Source: VGBK01 sp964548475
GTDB taxonomy: Bacteria > Actinomycetota > Acidimicrobiia > Spongiisociales > UBA11373
Length of the DNA: 23,650 bases
Assembly (NCBI GenBank): GCA_964548475.1
Contig: CAZJRF010000021.1
Coordinates: forward strand, 1-23,650
Reading direction: 5' to 3'
Shown: positions 22,483 to 23,650 of the stretch, one piece after another
Numbering within the stretch: position 1 is the stretch's first letter
Layout: every line of letters starts with the position of its first letter
Translations under genes and position numbers: made by a program
Notes under the pieces: model-generated
Seen by the model: the letters and a program-made list of their open reading frames with translations, nothing else
The model's database searches: none
What the model was told of the DNA's origin: nothing

Positions 22483-23650
22483 GTGGCCCTCCCAGTGCAG
22501 CGGAGCTTCGACGACCTGGGCGTCCCCCTGTCGGAGGTGCCCTTCTGCGTGGTCGACCTGGAGACCACGGGCGGCTCCCCCACCGGCTGCGGTATCACCG
22601 AGATCGGCGCCCTTCGCTTCCGGGGCGGCGAGCCCGACGGCGAGTTCCACACCCTGGTTAACCCCCGCGCCGAGATCCCCGCTTTCATCACCGTGCTCAC
22701 CGGCATCACCCAGGCCATGGTGATCGAGGCACCGGCCATCGACACCGTGCTGCCCGCCTTGCTGGAGTTCCTAGGCGACGCGGTGGTGGTCGGCCACAAC
22801 GTGCGCTTCGACCTGTCGTTCCTGAACGCCGCCGCCGAGCGGTTGGGCTACGGGCGCCTCCCCAACCGGGCGGTGGACACCGCCGCCCTGGCCCGCCGCC
22901 TGGTCCGTTCGGAGGTGCGCAACCTGCGCCTGGGCTCCCTGGCCGCCCACTTCGGCTGCCCCGTCACCCCCAACCATCGGGCCCTGGACGATGCCCGGGC
23001 TACGGCGCACGTGCTCTGGGCCCTGCTGGAGCGGGCGGGCACCCTGGGCATCACCCACCTGGAGGACCTGCTGCAGCTGCCCACCGCCCGCGGCTCCCCC
23101 CACTACGGCAAGATCCGCCTGGCCGACACCCTCCCCCGCCGCCCCGGCGTGTACCTGTTCCGCGACCGGGCGGGCGAGGTGTTCTACGTCGGGAAGGCGG
23201 CCAACCTGCGCACCCGGGTGCGGGCCTACTTCTACGGCGACGATCGGCGCCGGGCCGACCAGATGCTGCGCGAGCTGGCCCTCATCGAGCACCGGGTGTG
23301 CGCCACCGAGTTGGAGGCCGAGGTCGCCGAGCTGCGCCTGATCCTGGCCCACAACCCCCGCCACAACCGCCGCTCGCGCCCCGGCCCGTCGCCCCACTGG
23401 GTGCGGCTCACCGACGAGGCCTTCCCCCGGCTGTCGCTGGTGCGCTCCACCCGGGCGGAAAGCCTGCTGCACCTGGGGCCCTTCCGGGGCCAGAACGCGG
23501 CCCGCCTGGTGGCCGAGGCCATCTGGGATGCCCTGCCGATCCGCCGCTGCTCGGGCCCGCCCGGACGACGGGGTGCCCCCTGCGCTCCCGCCCAGCTGGG
23601 AGTGGCCCTCTGCCCGTGCGACGGCCACCTGGAGCCCGGCGTCTACCGCC
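22483..23650 (+). CDS. DnaQ-type exonuclease / UvrC-like GIY-YIG endonuclease fusion (3' end outside window)
   Basis: The reading frame runs open to the right edge, 389 codons. Residues about 20-185 are a DEDDh 3'-5' exonuclease: DLETTG (Asp25, Glu27), HNVRFDLSF (Asp110) and HRALDDARAT (His165, Asp170). A linker leads to a GIY-YIG nuclease: PGVYLF (221-226), FYVGKAANLRTRVRAY (234-249; likely catalytic Arg243) and LRLILAHNPRHN. The end shows a cysteine cluster (RRCS, CAPAQ, CPCDG) typical of Cho/UvrC relatives. Such fusions are known in actinobacteria and are thought to act in DNA repair. GTG 22483 is fixed by the promoter seven bases upstream and by homology starting about 20 residues in. Confidence 0.9.
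   Translation, partial: MALPVQRSFDDLGVPLSEVPFCVVDLETTGGSPTGCGITEIGALRFRGGEPDGEFHTLVNPRAEIPAFITVLTGITQAMVIEAPAIDTVLPALLEFLGDAVVVGHNVRFDLSFLNAAAERLGYGRLPNRAVDTAALARRLVRSEVRNLRLGSLAAHFGCPVTPNHRALDDARATAHVLWALLERAGTLGITHLEDLLQLPTARGSPHYGKIRLADTLPRRPGVYLFRDRAGEVFYVGKAANLRTRVRAYFYGDDRRRADQMLRELALIEHRVCATELEAEVAELRLILAHNPRHNRRSRPGPSPHWVRLTDEAFPRLSLVRSTRAESLLHLGPFRGQNAARLVAEAIWDALPIRRCSGPPGRRGAPCAPAQLGVALCPCDGHLEPGVYR

Noticed and set aside
1..23650. Mobile element, prophage, defence island or CRISPR array.
   Set aside because: No transposase, integrase, phage or defence protein, no tandem spaced repeats, no tRNA-flanked direct repeats; base composition looks uniform.

Overview
The window is very GC-rich, densely coded actinobacterial DNA. 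Four things suggest a member of Acidimicrobiia or a nearby deep actinobacterial lineage: a Thr/Ala-rich linker behind the lipobox of the solute-binding protein, a RamB-like regulator, a DnaQ-UvrC-type fusion, and many start codons placed directly behind a TANNNT -10 box (leaderless starts). The taxonomic call is inference; there is no rRNA gene here. I saw no tRNA, CRISPR array, insertion sequence or phage gene. No gap between genes exceeds about 190 bases.

Region 1 (1-4348, + strand) is an NADPH node. It holds the 3' part of glucose-6-phosphate dehydrogenase (zwf), then a three-subunit proton-translocating transhydrogenase (pntAA-pntAB-pntB, joined by GTGA overlaps) and a small nitroreductase-like flavoprotein. 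Region 2 (4428-8043, +) is a translationally coupled chain: S-adenosylmethionine synthetase (metK), a beta-lactamase-fold serine hydrolase and kynureninase (kynU). Region 3 (8036-9939, -) meets kynU tail to tail. It encodes a GNAT acyltransferase coupled through a TTGA overlap to an enolase-superfamily enzyme of the o-succinylbenzoate synthase/N-succinylamino acid racemase type. A PPOX-fold flavin-binding protein (10006-10674, +) diverges from it.

Region 4 (10676-18729) is the most interesting accessory block. A minus-strand gene series runs potA-potB-potC-potD-like (a PotABCD-type ABC importer), a class III aminotransferase of HemL shape but with an atypical lysine loop, and a lysine 6-dehydrogenase/saccharopine dehydrogenase-family enzyme. 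A PuuB-like FAD amine oxidoreductase is transcribed divergently from potA. Together they look like an uptake and oxidation route for a polyamine or basic amino acid that does not match the standard Puu pathway.

Region 5 (18785-23650, +) contains a Na+/Ca2+ exchanger-family membrane protein, a SpoU/TrmH RNA methyltransferase, a RamB/ScfR-type regulator whose protease motif is destroyed, a stretch of tandem hairpins, and the 5' part of a DnaQ exonuclease-GIY-YIG nuclease fusion. That last gene starts exactly behind a TTGACA-18-TAGGGT promoter.
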